Shown here in pieces: positions 1-8,712 of a stretch of 64,000 nucleotides of DNA. The stretch covers positions 372,001 through 436,000 of the forward strand of contig JAGB01000002.1 of the NCBI GenBank assembly GCA_000526435.1, in the 5' to 3' direction. The position numbers were made by a program, and so were the translations under genes. The stretch is from Caldicoprobacter oshimai DSM 21659 (GTDB lineage: Bacteria > Bacillota > Clostridia > Caldicoprobacterales > Caldicoprobacteraceae). The notes below the pieces were generated by a model. It ran no database searches and was not told the origin of the DNA. It was given only the letters and a program-made list of their open reading frames with translations. How positions within the stretch are numbered: position 1 is the stretch's first letter; each line of letters begins with the position of its first letter.

Positions 1-1
1 G

Positions 2-769
2 AATCTACTCAGCCGTTCATACCACAAACCCCTTCAGCTAAGCGTGGCACCAAGAGTTGTCAGGCTGTCCAGCCTTCCACTGCCTCAAATTCAAACCGAG
101 GGCACCACCAGACAGGAATTTTTGGCCACTGAAGAGCCCGCATCCCTTAGCGACATACGCCAGTATCAGTACGGGGACCCGCTTAAAAAAATTCACTGGA
201 AAATATCCGCCAAGCTGCAGAACCTGTACGTCAAAAACTACGAGACCAATACTCAGCCGCAAATACTCATGTTCCTGGAAACCTTCCCCTATCCATGGGA
301 AGGGATAGCCCGTTACAAGGTGGAGGACCAGATGATAGAATGCGCTGTAGCCGTTACACACTTCATACTCTCAAACTGGCTTTCCATGCAGCTGGTGGTC
401 TATCACAGGGAACGGCAGCAGGTCAGCGGAAGAAATCCTGGGGATTTCACCCGTTTTTTTGACTACCTGGCAGCACTACCGTTTAACAGCCCTTTTCGCA
501 TGGACGAGATACTTTCCATGGAATCTACTGGATTTAGCAAGGGCGAAAGCATAGTGCTCATCGTCCACGACATGAGCTACCGCCTATTCAACCATCTCTG
601 CCTGCTAAAGCAGTCGGACATACACCCCCTGGTGTTTTTCGTACATTACAACCCACAGCTGAACGACGACTTAAAGCGCATAATTGAAGAGCTAAACAGG
701 CGGGAGATTCCATGCTTTGCCCTGCACACCGATGAACGAATAGACCGGGTACTGGAGAGAGCGCTATGA
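2..769 (+). CDS. DUF58 domain protein, 5' end outside the window
   Basis: The reading frame is open from the first bases of the window, so the gene begins upstream. The GTG at 44 is only an internal codon of that frame. The DUF58 hallmark is present: a YxxGD motif followed by KKIHWKISAK, near base 170. DUF58 proteins have a von Willebrand A-like fold, are often membrane anchored, and are usually encoded beside a MoxR-type AAA ATPase and a transglutaminase-like protein. The second of those follows directly here, with the start codon overlapping this stop by four bases (ATGA), so the two are probably co-translated. Exact function is not known for most members. The family call is firm and the role is not. 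Confidence 0.85.
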   Translation, partial: NLLSRSYHKPLQLSVAPRVVRLSSLPLPQIQTEGTTRQEFLATEEPASLSDIRQYQYGDPLKKIHWKISAKLQNLYVKNYETNTQPQILMFLETFPYPWEGIARYKVEDQMIECAVAVTHFILSNWLSMQLVVYHRERQQVSGRNPGDFTRFFDYLAALPFNSPFRMDEILSMESTGFSKGESIVLIVHDMSYRLFNHLCLLKQSDIHPLVFFVHYNPQLNDDLKRIIEELNRREIPCFALHTDERIDRVLERAL

Positions 770-3117
770 GCCAAAGATCCATATCCAATCCTATGCTCAA
801 TTACATAATGAAATGGCTTATATTCACCTTCATGGTGAGCGGGCTGGCAAAGTCCATACTGGTATCTCTGGGCTTTCCCATGCCATTTTGGACCATACTG
901 CTCATGGTAACGGCATTCTATATAGCGCTTTCTATTTATTTCTCCAGCCGCCTAACCTTAATAGCTATGACGATTGCTACGGCTACCGGTATGGGGATAT
1001 ATCTGAAATATTTTGCGGCCAAAAGCTGGTGGGACGACGCCCTAAACTTCTTTAAATGGCTGCTTGACTATACCCTTGGCGTGGCTTCTTTTGAACCACA
1101 ATATGTCTACCCCGGCACCTGGCTTATCGTATTCATTCTATCGCTTATCATATACCTGTTGGTCATAAAGCTAGAATGGCTGTTTATATCCTTTGTGCTG
1201 TGCACCGGTATTATAGCCATAGAATGGGCTTTGGGGCATACTGAGATACTCCCCTGGCTGTGGCCTCTAGCTTTAGCGTGGATTATGCTGCTGAGCACAA
1301 AACAGTATAGGAGACTTTCGCACCAGTACAGCATGCCTGATTTCGGTGTGTGGCAGGTTTCCACGCTGCCCCTGGCAATCGCCATAGTATTGACCTCGTC
1401 AATATTTCTACCCAATGATACACGGCATCTCAAATGGGATTTCCTCGAGCGGACAGTTCAGGACATCAGCGACAGGTGGTCAGAGTGGTCAGTTTTCTCA
1501 AAGCCCAGGCAACCGTTTCGCCTTTCTCAGACCGGCTTCCCGTCTTCATCTGAACAACTGGGCGGGCCTGTAAAGATAAGTGGCGACGTGGTGTTGAGAG
1601 TAACAGCAACCGACTCGTTGTACTTAAGGGGCACCATACTCAACGAATATACAGGTAGCGGCTGGAAAGACTCGATAGACGATAAACGATATAAGCTTAG
1701 CAGGATGAGCTGGGATAATACATACCGCCAGGCATTCGACTGGGACGAACCAATATGGGAGGACCTAAGCCGAGAGCTTAGGGATCGTTTTTTTACACCT
1801 GTAAAAGCCTCTGTTACCCACGCCGGCATTGAAACCTCGGTCATATTCAACGCCCAGCGCCTAGAAGGCATCACCGTACAGAAAAGATGGGGAGGCTTCA
1901 CCCCCTATTTCAACGGCAAGGGCGAAACCTTTACCTCAAGAGATATCTCGACATCAGAGAGCTATATATTGCACGTCAGCATACCCAATATTGAAGATAG
2001 AATATTTCAAAACTTTCTTGACGATTACGTCCCCATCATCGATTGGCATAAACCTATCCCTCAGCAACTTCCGTGGAACGGTGCAAACCGCCAAAAGCTG
2101 CTTCATATACAAGAGCACTATATGTCGGTCCCTGAAAGCGTTCCTTCAAGGGTTGCAGAACTGGCTCACAGCATTACCCGGGAAATAAAGACGCCTTTGG
2201 GCAAGGCGCTGGCCCTTCAAGCCTACCTGCAACAAAATTACGATTATACCCTGCAGCCCCCTTATACCCCTCCTGACGTGGACTTCGTAGATTACTTCTT
2301 ATTCAAGCTCAAAAGAGGCTACTGCACCTACTTTGCCACCGCAATGGCGGTGATGGGCAGGATGGTTGGCCTGCCCACTCGCTATATAGAAGGTTTCAAG
2401 ATGCCGTCTCAACCCGATGAGGGAAACCTTTTCGAGGTTAGAAAGCTCAACGGCCATGCTTGGGTTGAGATATATTTCCCAAAGGTGGGATGGTTGACGT
2501 TTGACCCCACTCCCCAAACTCAACATCAGCATGGCTTAACAGGCCAACACCAAGCTCAGTATCCCGGCTACTATTGGGATGAGCTTACCTACCCATGGAT
2601 GCAAGGTGAACAGACAAATATTTACCAGCCCGACATAAACGCCGAAGTAGGCAGCCCCCCCGATTCCTCCTCGTCAAACAAAATTCCCTGCTTTGTAGTG
2701 GTTTTGCTGATAACGCTTATCTTAATAGGAGCAGGCGTGGCAGGACTCAGGGTGTGGGACATCCTCCGCTGGAAAAAAATAAAAAAGCTGCCCTTTGAAA
2801 AGCAGCTCAGCTATTGTTATCAGCAAATACTGTGGCTTCTTACCCTTTACGGATTCCCTATGCACAGAGGGGAAACCCCCTATGCCTATGCCCAGAGGGT
2901 GGATGCATGGCTTACAAACTCTGCCGGTACCATGTCGGACATATGCCACTTAATAGTCAAAAACCAGTTTGGGAACTACCAGCTGACCGAGCAGGAAATG
3001 GAAAGGATACGCAAATTTTATCGTAACTTAGAGGAAAACATAAAAAGCCTGCTGGGCTTTTACCCTTATACATTCAAGCTGATATCCAAACAGCTCTCTT
3101 CAAAAATCTCAAAATAA
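766..3117 (+). CDS. Transglutaminase-like membrane protein (TgpA type, DUF3488/DUF4129)
   Basis: A 783-residue protein with several N-terminal hydrophobic segments (about residues 14-220), an extracytoplasmic domain, a transglutaminase core and a further membrane segment near residue 650, followed by a cytoplasmic tail like DUF4129. The catalytic triad is visible: Cys520 in RGYCTYFATA, His564 in NGHAWVE and Asp580 in FDPTP. Proteins of this architecture sit next to DUF58 and MoxR genes and are thought to act on cell-envelope proteins, though the substrate is usually unknown. It overlaps the DUF58 gene by four bases. Only 33 bases separate its stop from the convergent MFS gene, and no clear terminator is seen there. 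Confidence 0.88.
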   Translation: MSQRSISNPMLNYIMKWLIFTFMVSGLAKSILVSLGFPMPFWTILLMVTAFYIALSIYFSSRLTLIAMTIATATGMGIYLKYFAAKSWWDDALNFFKWLLDYTLGVASFEPQYVYPGTWLIVFILSLIIYLLVIKLEWLFISFVLCTGIIAIEWALGHTEILPWLWPLALAWIMLLSTKQYRRLSHQYSMPDFGVWQVSTLPLAIAIVLTSSIFLPNDTRHLKWDFLERTVQDISDRWSEWSVFSKPRQPFRLSQTGFPSSSEQLGGPVKISGDVVLRVTATDSLYLRGTILNEYTGSGWKDSIDDKRYKLSRMSWDNTYRQAFDWDEPIWEDLSRELRDRFFTPVKASVTHAGIETSVIFNAQRLEGITVQKRWGGFTPYFNGKGETFTSRDISTSESYILHVSIPNIEDRIFQNFLDDYVPIIDWHKPIPQQLPWNGANRQKLLHIQEHYMSVPESVPSRVAELAHSITREIKTPLGKALALQAYLQQNYDYTLQPPYTPPDVDFVDYFLFKLKRGYCTYFATAMAVMGRMVGLPTRYIEGFKMPSQPDEGNLFEVRKLNGHAWVEIYFPKVGWLTFDPTPQTQHQHGLTGQHQAQYPGYYWDELTYPWMQGEQTNIYQPDINAEVGSPPDSSSSNKIPCFVVVLLITLILIGAGVAGLRVWDILRWKKIKKLPFEKQLSYCYQQILWLLTLYGFPMHRGETPYAYAQRVDAWLTNSAGTMSDICHLIVKNQFGNYQLTEQEMERIRKFYRNLEENIKSLLGFYPYTFKLISKQLSSKISK

Positions 3118-3150
3118 GGAAAACCTTGAACTTGAACATGTGCCAGCTCA

Positions 3151-4536
3151 CTATCCCTGTACCTTTTGTACTTTCCCCCTTTTTTCGCTTACCATATGGA
3201 TAGAGCGGCGAATCATTTCTTTAGGCTCAACCGATTCTTCCTCATGTATAGGGGATACCAGGAAAGTTATGGCTATAAACCGTATGATGGAAGAAAGTAT
3301 AAACAGCATATGGTAATTGGTTAGTGGACGGCCGAAAATTACGATATTCAAATCCCTGGCCAGTTCAGCCGTAGCCTCCATGAACAGCCCGCCAAGGGCA
3401 TAAGCCACTATACTGCCCACCACCGATGTCACCATTGAAAAGCTGGCGATGTAAAACGAGCGGTTTTCATCTGGTGAAAGGCTCATCACCAGATTATTGG
3501 AGGTCAAATCAATCCCACTCCAGAATATGCCGGTAAAAACGTGTATAAAAGGAATGATCATGTAATTCTCTGGAATAGCCAGCAACCATAGAAATGGCAG
3601 GGCAGCCACTCCGGTACCGCAAACGCGCAGTACCGGCTTATTGCCAAACATATCAACCAGCATGCCCCATTTTCGTATAACGAGCATAGTAAGAATATTG
3701 CTAACTACTTGAGTATAGATGGTGATTTCCAGGTAGCTCATCTTCAAATAATCGATCATATAAGCACTAAAAAACGGCCCGGCAATATTGATACCAAATA
3801 CCCATACCGCCCAAAAAATCAAATATCGCCTGAAATTTGAGTGTTGCAAAACTGCACTCCACATTTTTTTTATCGGCAACTTGTGCTGCGGCCTTACCAT
3901 GGGCGGGTCATATACCCGAATGAAACAAAGAATATCCATTATAGCAAATACCGTTACCACGCTGAATACCACCGCAAAGCCTACAAAACCGCCTATGCGA
4001 TCCAGTGCCCAGCTTGCCAGCACTCCCCCCACCATACCGGTAAAGGTGAACATCATCTGCCGCTGGCTGAAAAATCGGCCGCGTATTTTCAATGGAACAA
4101 GTGCCGCCATCCAGGATATAAAGGTCACGCCGTTGAAGGCACCGCCCACTGCCGAAACAAGCAAAAAGAACACTATAAGGCTTATTGTCAACCCTTTAAG
4201 CTCTTCAGGAATTATAAGAGGGAGAATCACCACAGGAATTATGGAAAGGCGCTGAAACATGCCCCCTATCAAGAACAGCTTTTTCCTGGCCCCTGTGGAC
4301 TCCAGCACATAAGCCGCCAGAACCTGGAAGACACCGCTCACCACCGGAAGCGACATTAAAATGCCATACATCAGCTCGCTGACGCCAAGGGCACGAACAA
4401 AGCCAGCGAAGGGGGCGCCGTTCAGGCATACGAAAAACACTATGCCTAAACTTACCCCCCAGGCAATCCTATTGAGGTCTTCTCTTAGCTCCTGTGTAAT
4501 ATCCAGTTCCTTAAACAGCAAAAACCTGCCCTTCAC
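3151..4536 (-). CDS. Major facilitator superfamily transporter
   Basis: A 461-residue, strongly hydrophobic protein with about twelve predicted membrane segments and a basic cytoplasmic loop mid-protein (around KIRGRFFSQRQ), typical of MFS carriers. It starts at GTG with a GGGGG run about ten bases upstream. It lies 23 bases downstream of nagA in the same direction, so an amino-sugar or sugar-related substrate is a reasonable guess, but nothing in the sequence identifies the substrate. It could equally be an exporter. Confidence 0.8.
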   Translation of the reverse strand: MKGRFLLFKELDITQELREDLNRIAWGVSLGIVFFVCLNGAPFAGFVRALGVSELMYGILMSLPVVSGVFQVLAAYVLESTGARKKLFLIGGMFQRLSIIPVVILPLIIPEELKGLTISLIVFFLLVSAVGGAFNGVTFISWMAALVPLKIRGRFFSQRQMMFTFTGMVGGVLASWALDRIGGFVGFAVVFSVVTVFAIMDILCFIRVYDPPMVRPQHKLPIKKMWSAVLQHSNFRRYLIFWAVWVFGINIAGPFFSAYMIDYLKMSYLEITIYTQVVSNILTMLVIRKWGMLVDMFGNKPVLRVCGTGVAALPFLWLLAIPENYMIIPFIHVFTGIFWSGIDLTSNNLVMSLSPDENRSFYIASFSMVTSVVGSIVAYALGGLFMEATAELARDLNIVIFGRPLTNYHMLFILSSIIRFIAITFLVSPIHEEESVEPKEMIRRSIHMVSEKRGKVQKVQG

Positions 4537-4559
4537 AGCATTGAATCCCCCATTAAATA

Positions 4560-5705
4560 TTACAGTCTAAACTCCTCGCCTTTTATAAACACCTTGTTGA
4601 CATACAGCTTTTCATCCAAAATAACCAGATCAGCATCAAAACCTTTCTTTATCCTGCCCTTTTTATCTCCGATGCCTATGATGTCGGCCGGTACCTCAGT
4701 AAGCATTTTAACAGCATCTTCAAGCGGTATACCTATCAAAACCATGTTGCGCAGGGCTTGGTCCTGGGTAAGGGTACTGCCCGCAAGGTTACCTCTCTCC
4801 TTTAATCGAGCTACCCCCTCTTTTACCACTACTTCCAGACCACCCAAGACATAGTCACCATCGCCCATTCCCGTAGCTGACATGGCATCAGTAATAAGGG
4901 CCACGCTGTCGCTGCCCTTCACAGCCACCGCAATTCTCAAGGCAGCAGGATGCACATGAATCAGATCAGCGATGAGCTCCACCGTCACCCCATCCCTATC
5001 AAAAGCAGCGCCCACTGCTCCGGGTTCCCTGTGCCTCAAGGGCGACATAGCATTGTACAAGTGGGTGACGTGGGTCATCCCCCACTCGAACCCGGCCATA
5101 CACTGCTCATAATTGCCCACTGTGTGTCCCATAGACACCACTATTCCTCTACCCGTTAAATAATTCACCAGCTCCTTAGCCCCTTCAACATCGGGAGCCA
5201 TCGTAACCCTTTTTATGATACCCTCGTAATCCCCTACCAGCTCTCTAAAACTCTCACGGCTGGGAGCAAGTATATATTTTTCATCATGAGCACCTTTTGC
5301 CTCGGGGTTGATAAAAGGGCCTTCCAGATGGACTCCAAGAATCTGAGCCCCTTTAATATCTTTATGTAAAGCATCACTTACGGCTTTCAAGCTCTTCTTT
5401 ATCTCTTCTCGCCCATGAGTTGTAGTGGTAGCCAAAAAAGCCGTAGTACCATGTGCAGCCATAAATTCAGCCATGACTTCAAGGGATTCCACGCTGCCAT
5501 CCATGACGTCCCGGCCTTTGCATCCATGAACGTGGATATCTATAAATCCCGGGCATATATAATTCCCATTAGCGTCTATAACTTCCCCCTCAGCATACTT
5601 TCCTTTAGGAGCAACATCCAAAATTTTGCCATCCTCCATCACCACGTCTACGTTGCATTTCCATTCTCCCTCAAGATAAACCTTCCCACCGGTTAAAATT
5701 TTCAC
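4560..5705 (-). CDS. nagA: N-acetylglucosamine-6-phosphate deacetylase
   Basis: Removes the acetyl group from GlcNAc-6-phosphate in cytoplasmic amino-sugar recycling. The amidohydrolase fold shows in the metal-binding GFIDIHVHG motif near residue 60, LEGPF near 130, MGHT near 190 and HLYNAMSP near 215, with the catalytic aspartate in ALITDAMSATG. The open frame runs to a TTG at 5720, but the GTG at 5705 is preferred because a GGGGG ribosome-binding site lies seven bases before it, giving 381 residues. An MFS gene follows in the same direction. The usual partner nagB is not in the window. A terminator-like hairpin separates it from trpP upstream. Confidence 0.93.
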   Translation of the reverse strand: MKILTGGKVYLEGEWKCNVDVVMEDGKILDVAPKGKYAEGEVIDANGNYICPGFIDIHVHGCKGRDVMDGSVESLEVMAEFMAAHGTTAFLATTTTHGREEIKKSLKAVSDALHKDIKGAQILGVHLEGPFINPEAKGAHDEKYILAPSRESFRELVGDYEGIIKRVTMAPDVEGAKELVNYLTGRGIVVSMGHTVGNYEQCMAGFEWGMTHVTHLYNAMSPLRHREPGAVGAAFDRDGVTVELIADLIHVHPAALRIAVAVKGSDSVALITDAMSATGMGDGDYVLGGLEVVVKEGVARLKERGNLAGSTLTQDQALRNMVLIGIPLEDAVKMLTEVPADIIGIGDKKGRIKKGFDADLVILDEKLYVNKVFIKGEEFRL

Positions 5706-5734
5706 CGACCACACCCCCAATTAAATTATTTCAT

Positions 5735-5782
5735 AAAAAAGCCCCCTTGGAGTCAGCAACACGCGCTTAACCCAAGGAGGTT
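5735..5782 (-). terminator. Hairpin between trpP and nagA, probable trpP terminator
   Basis: On the minus strand CCTCCTTGG (5780-5772) pairs with CCAAGGGGG (5749-5741, one G-T pair), then runs into six T residues (5740-5735). It lies after the trpP stop and before nagA. The 20-base loop is long for an intrinsic terminator. Confidence 0.65.
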
Positions 5783-5846
5783 TGTTGCCTTCAATCGCTT
5801 AGCTTGACTTTTTTGCCTGCTGGCACAATGCCATCCTCAAGGTTTC

Positions 5847-6380
5847 TCAAGACGAAACCTTCCGCGTAGTCCTCTGATAAAGCCTGCCGGTCTGCTTTAA
5901 AGCACCAAACAGCAATGCCACCAGCACCACGTTACCCACTGTAGCGGGAAGCACAGCGGTTACAAAAGCGCCTACAAACATCTCTGCCGGAAGAACTTCC
6001 AACGCAATTGCTGCACCCAGAAACACCAGCCCGCTTATTATAGTCCCAACAATCGGCACCACAATAGAGAGGATATACATGTTGATCAATCTCTTTAAAG
6101 CATATATAAGTGCTATCAATACAGCTGTTGTAATTATCTTATCAATGAGGTTGGGTAAAAATCCCCCCGGCACGCTGGTGGTAAGGCCCGACAGCACACC
6201 GGCTGCCAGCCCGGCTACAAATCCCACTTTGACGTCCTCAAAACACAGCAGGCATAAAAACAGCATCGCCAGCAGAAAATCCGGCTTCACGGGTGTGCCT
6301 GTCGAAGGTGTGATATAATGCAACACCACCCCAATTGCAAGCAATAATCCCGCTAAAACAAAATCCCTTAAATTTTTCAT
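5847..6380 (-). CDS. trpP: Tryptophan transporter of the TrpP family
   Basis: A 177-residue integral membrane protein with about five or six hydrophobic segments. Its start (KNLRDFVLAGLLLAIG) and the HYITPS and GFLPNLIDK motifs match the TrpP group of small S-component-like tryptophan transporters found in Firmicutes. It would import tryptophan across the cytoplasmic membrane. The ATG at 6380 follows a GAGAGGAG stretch that is both the ribosome-binding site and part of a GAG-repeat array listed separately. The gene has its own promoter and appears monocistronic. Assignment comes from sequence resemblance plus the TRAP-like leader, which in Bacillus is a feature of trpP itself. Confidence 0.8.
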   Translation of the reverse strand: MKNLRDFVLAGLLLAIGVVLHYITPSTGTPVKPDFLLAMLFLCLLCFEDVKVGFVAGLAAGVLSGLTTSVPGGFLPNLIDKIITTAVLIALIYALKRLINMYILSIVVPIVGTIISGLVFLGAAIALEVLPAEMFVGAFVTAVLPATVGNVVLVALLFGALKQTGRLYQRTTRKVSS

Positions 6381-6382
6381 AT

Positions 6383-6419
6383 CTCCTCTCCCCTTTCTCT
6401 TCTCCTCTCGTCTCGTCTC
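6383..6419 (-). promoter_or_regulatory. TRAP-type GAG-repeat site over the trpP ribosome-binding site
   Basis: The trpP leader carries seven GAG triplets directly before the start codon: five spaced by two bases each, a six-base gap, then two more separated by two bases. The last two are the Shine-Dalgarno sequence. TRAP (MtrB) of Bacillus binds repeated GAG/UAG triplets spaced by two or three bases and blocks trpP translation when tryptophan is bound. The mtrB gene is not in this window, so the regulator is inferred. Confidence 0.7.
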
Positions 6420-6479
6420 ATCGCGCCAGATAGGCCATTCTTGAAAGCCGTTCTACGGCACGCCTTTTTATATAAGCTT

Positions 6480-6508
6480 ATAGTATCAAACCTCTAAACG
6501 GTTGTCAA
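6480..6508 (-). promoter_or_regulatory. trpP promoter
   Basis: A consensus TTGACA (6508-6503), a 17-base spacer and TACTAT (6485-6480) on the minus strand give a strong vegetative promoter. The implied leader of about 90 bases contains a short GCCGT/ACGGC hairpin followed by the GAG repeats. Confidence 0.75.
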
Positions 6509-6538
6509 TAATCAAAATGATAAAGCCGTACATACTCT

Positions 6539-6859
6539 TTATGGATTATTGTATTTCGACGGCCACATCACCCGATCTTCTAATTCATCAAATAGTTTTT
6601 GCCAGTAAGCATCTTTTATAAAACTTTTCCCCACAGGATTCATTAATGGATCCTCCAAGTATTCTCCATGTTCGTTCCGAAATTCTTGAATAACCTTTTG
6701 TAGTGAACTCAATTTTTCTTCTAATTGAATGCGATTGAAATATTCAATTAAATTATCAGGTACTTCTATTTCATATTTGCCATGATTTATCAGTTTATAT
6801 GTTTCCACATAAATTACTGAATGCATAAGCTGTATATATTGATCCGGTACTTCTAGCAT
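6539..6859 (-). pseudogene. C-terminal part of a split membrane-anchored protein
   Basis: The longest ATG-started frame gives 106 residues, but the frame stays open upstream to about 6976 without a good start or ribosome-binding site. The upstream codons read as convincing protein (for example GLVFINQSAKEIVDFVGEL) and join onto the preceding gene at a run of six A residues. Restoring one A there would fuse both into a protein of roughly 215 residues. This half is soluble, charged and helix-rich with no recognised domain. Function is unknown. It may be a true frameshift, a sequencing error or programmed slippage. Confidence 0.6.
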
Positions 6860-6963
6860 ATTATTACTGTTTCCATAAAACGCGTTATAGTAATCTCTTA
6901 ATTCTCCAACAAAGTCAACAATCTCTTTCGCTGATTGATTTATAAAAACTAATCCTTCGATTG

Positions 6964-7185
6964 TTATATGCTTTTTTCAAAAACGGGCTTAAATTGATCA
7001 TATAAATCCTCATTATACCTTAAAAAATAATTAATAAATTTCATATAGAAGCTTTGGTTGACAAAATCTTCCATTTTATCCTTTTGAACTTTATAATGAC
7101 CTGCCATAACAGCTGTGATGATAATAATCGCCAATAAAATAAAAACGATAATGTCTTTCTTTGACACTTTCATACTAGTGGACAC
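6964..7185 (-). pseudogene. N-terminal part of a split membrane-anchored protein
   Basis: 73 residues: a short basic N-terminus, one hydrophobic segment (about residues 11-30, IIVFILLAIIIITAV) and a charged stretch, ending in TAA just after a run of six A residues (minus strand, 6977-6972). The reading continues in the -1 frame into the next piece. A short signal-anchor followed by an extracytoplasmic domain is the likely topology of the intact protein. I do not recognise the family. It is AT-rich compared with the nearby nagA and sleB genes. Confidence 0.6.
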
Positions 7186-7299
7186 CCCTATCGAATAAGG
7201 ACTATAAGGGGCAGAATATCATATTAACTTTAAAAATCCTACTATCACCGGATGTTTTTTATACTATTCATTATTATATAGCAATTTACTGTTTAAAAT

Positions 7300-7524
7300 C
7301 TACTTCATATTAGAAATATAATTTAAAGTAGGACCAAAATCTGTATAATAATCCTGTCTTCCTTCTGAATAGTAGAATATGTCAAATGTCCATCCAAATT
7401 TTGCAGTTGTATTAACGTTAGGAGTTTGAGCGCTGTCAATAGTTGAAATAGAATTGGCTATTATAAACAAATTGTCTCCATGATTTAAAACCACCTCGAA
7501 TCTAAAATTACCTGTAAAAAGCAT
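7300..7524 (-). CDS. Small hypothetical protein overlapping the sleB 3' end
   Basis: A 74-residue frame whose ATG lies inside the last codons of the SleB gene, with an AGGA four bases upstream, so it could be translated by coupling. The sequence is rich in Asn, Thr and aromatic residues (TTAKFGWTFDIFYYSEG) and looks like part of a beta-rich secreted or surface protein, but it has no signal peptide or recognised domain. It may be the tail of a deleted gene rather than a functional one. Confidence 0.35.
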   Translation of the reverse strand: MLFTGNFRFEVVLNHGDNLFIIANSISTIDSAQTPNVNTTAKFGWTFDIFYYSEGRQDYYTDFGPTLNYISNMK

Positions 7525-8440
7525 GGTTTCCTATGGTAGTAATATAGGTCCGATTTCTCACAATCCAGCTACCGCTTGCCTTAGCGGGATTGAAAAAGTA
7601 CAAAGCATTTCCCACGGGTTTTGAACCGGAATAGGCCTCCTGAGCAGCACGGTAGCTCTCGCTGCTGGGCGTGTTGTATATGGTACCATCCTGTACAGGG
7701 CTAAACTGCGGTATGCCCTTATAATGTTCAAATATAACGCCATATATCGTGTTGGGAAAGCCGGGAGAACTTACGCGATTCATTATGACGCTGCCAACGG
7801 CCACCTTGCCTATATATGGCTCACCGGCAGCTTCAGCGTGTATAATTCTAGCCAACCAGAATAGGTCATCTGCCACTTTCCGGGATGAAGCATCACCACG
7901 ACTGGCATACTGCTGCGATGCCATCTGGCCTGCATACAGCACGCTCTGAGTCTGAGGCCCCGCTATGCCGTCGATTCTCAATCCCTTGGCCTTTTGAAAG
8001 GCTATCACGGCATTTTCGGTGATCTTGCCGTAATACCCCGTGACATTGGCATAGAAATACCCCTGCTGTTTGAGTGCGCTCTGAAGCCGTGAAACATCCG
8101 GACCTCTCATGCCAAACTTTAAAGTACGATAACCGCTTCCATAAAGGACCGACTGGGTAACAGGGCCTGCAATCCCATCCACCACAAGCCCGTTTGCCCT
8201 TTGAAATTTCATGACCGCCTCTCTTGTAATAGGGCCATAATACCCCGTAACTCGCCAAAAAGTATAATATCCCTGGTTCTTGAGCTCTTGCTGCAGCCGT
8301 GCAACCGCCTCACCCCTGCTTCCCAGCGATAGTACAGGGTATGCAGCCCATACTCGTCCAGCGGGTAACAATAAAAACACCAAGATGATTGCCACAATGG
8401 CCAGCCTATAAATGCCGGTCCGGGATAAAATATGCCGCAC
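7508..8440 (-). CDS. SleB-type cell wall hydrolase with two peptidoglycan-binding repeats
   Basis: A 310-residue secreted enzyme. A signal peptide (about residues 1-32, ending near VWAA) is followed by two PG_binding_1 repeats (about 38-95 and 108-168, each with the YYGPITREAVMKFQ-type motif and DGIAGPQTQSVLY) and a C-terminal Hydrolase_2 domain (about 190-310) containing ARIIHAEAAGEPYIG and NRVSSP. SleB-like lytic transglycosylases degrade the spore cortex during germination; paralogues act on vegetative wall. The ypeB gene that often accompanies sleB is absent, so the exact role is open. Start is GTG after GGGGGTG. It has its own promoter. Confidence 0.9.
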   Translation of the reverse strand: MRHILSRTGIYRLAIVAIILVFLLLPAGRVWAAYPVLSLGSRGEAVARLQQELKNQGYYTFWRVTGYYGPITREAVMKFQRANGLVVDGIAGPVTQSVLYGSGYRTLKFGMRGPDVSRLQSALKQQGYFYANVTGYYGKITENAVIAFQKAKGLRIDGIAGPQTQSVLYAGQMASQQYASRGDASSRKVADDLFWLARIIHAEAAGEPYIGKVAVGSVIMNRVSSPGFPNTIYGVIFEHYKGIPQFSPVQDGTIYNTPSSESYRAAQEAYSGSKPVGNALYFFNPAKASGSWIVRNRTYITTIGNHAFYR

Positions 8441-8481
8441 TTACTCTGCACCCCCATAACCTGAATTTTATGTCGGTTACT

Positions 8482-8511
8482 ATTATAGGGTGCGCTTGCA
8501 TATACTGTCAA
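8482..8511 (-). promoter_or_regulatory. Promoter of the SleB-like gene
   Basis: TTGACA (8511-8506), an 18-base spacer and TATAAT (8487-8482) on the minus strand form a near-consensus vegetative promoter about 40 bases before the GTG start. A vegetative promoter argues that this enzyme is not purely forespore-expressed. Confidence 0.7.
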
Positions 8512-8673
8512 ATAAGTAAATCTCCGTAAGACAAATTGTTAAAAAAATATTACGTAAATATTAAATGTTTTTTGCACCATTCTCCGTATAATACGTGCAT
8601 ACCATATTATAGTCGCATTACACAAAAATGCATAATAAAATACATGGCTTTTGTAATGGAGAACAAAATAAAT

Positions 8674-8697
8674 GATGCCCGTTTAAAACGGGCATTT
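8674..8697 (-). terminator. Hairpin downstream of the LacI-family gene
   Basis: ATGCCCGTTT and AAACGGGCAT form a ten-base-pair stem with almost no loop, directly after the stop of the regulator gene. Only short T-rich stretches flank it on either strand, so it may act weakly in both directions. Confidence 0.6.
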
Positions 8698-8712
8698 ATC
8701 GAATGATGTGCT

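Noticed and set aside
3788-4359. Two long plus-strand frames (155 and 172 residues) within the MFS gene
   Set aside because: They are antisense to a clear membrane transporter, lack ribosome-binding sites and have non-protein-like composition.
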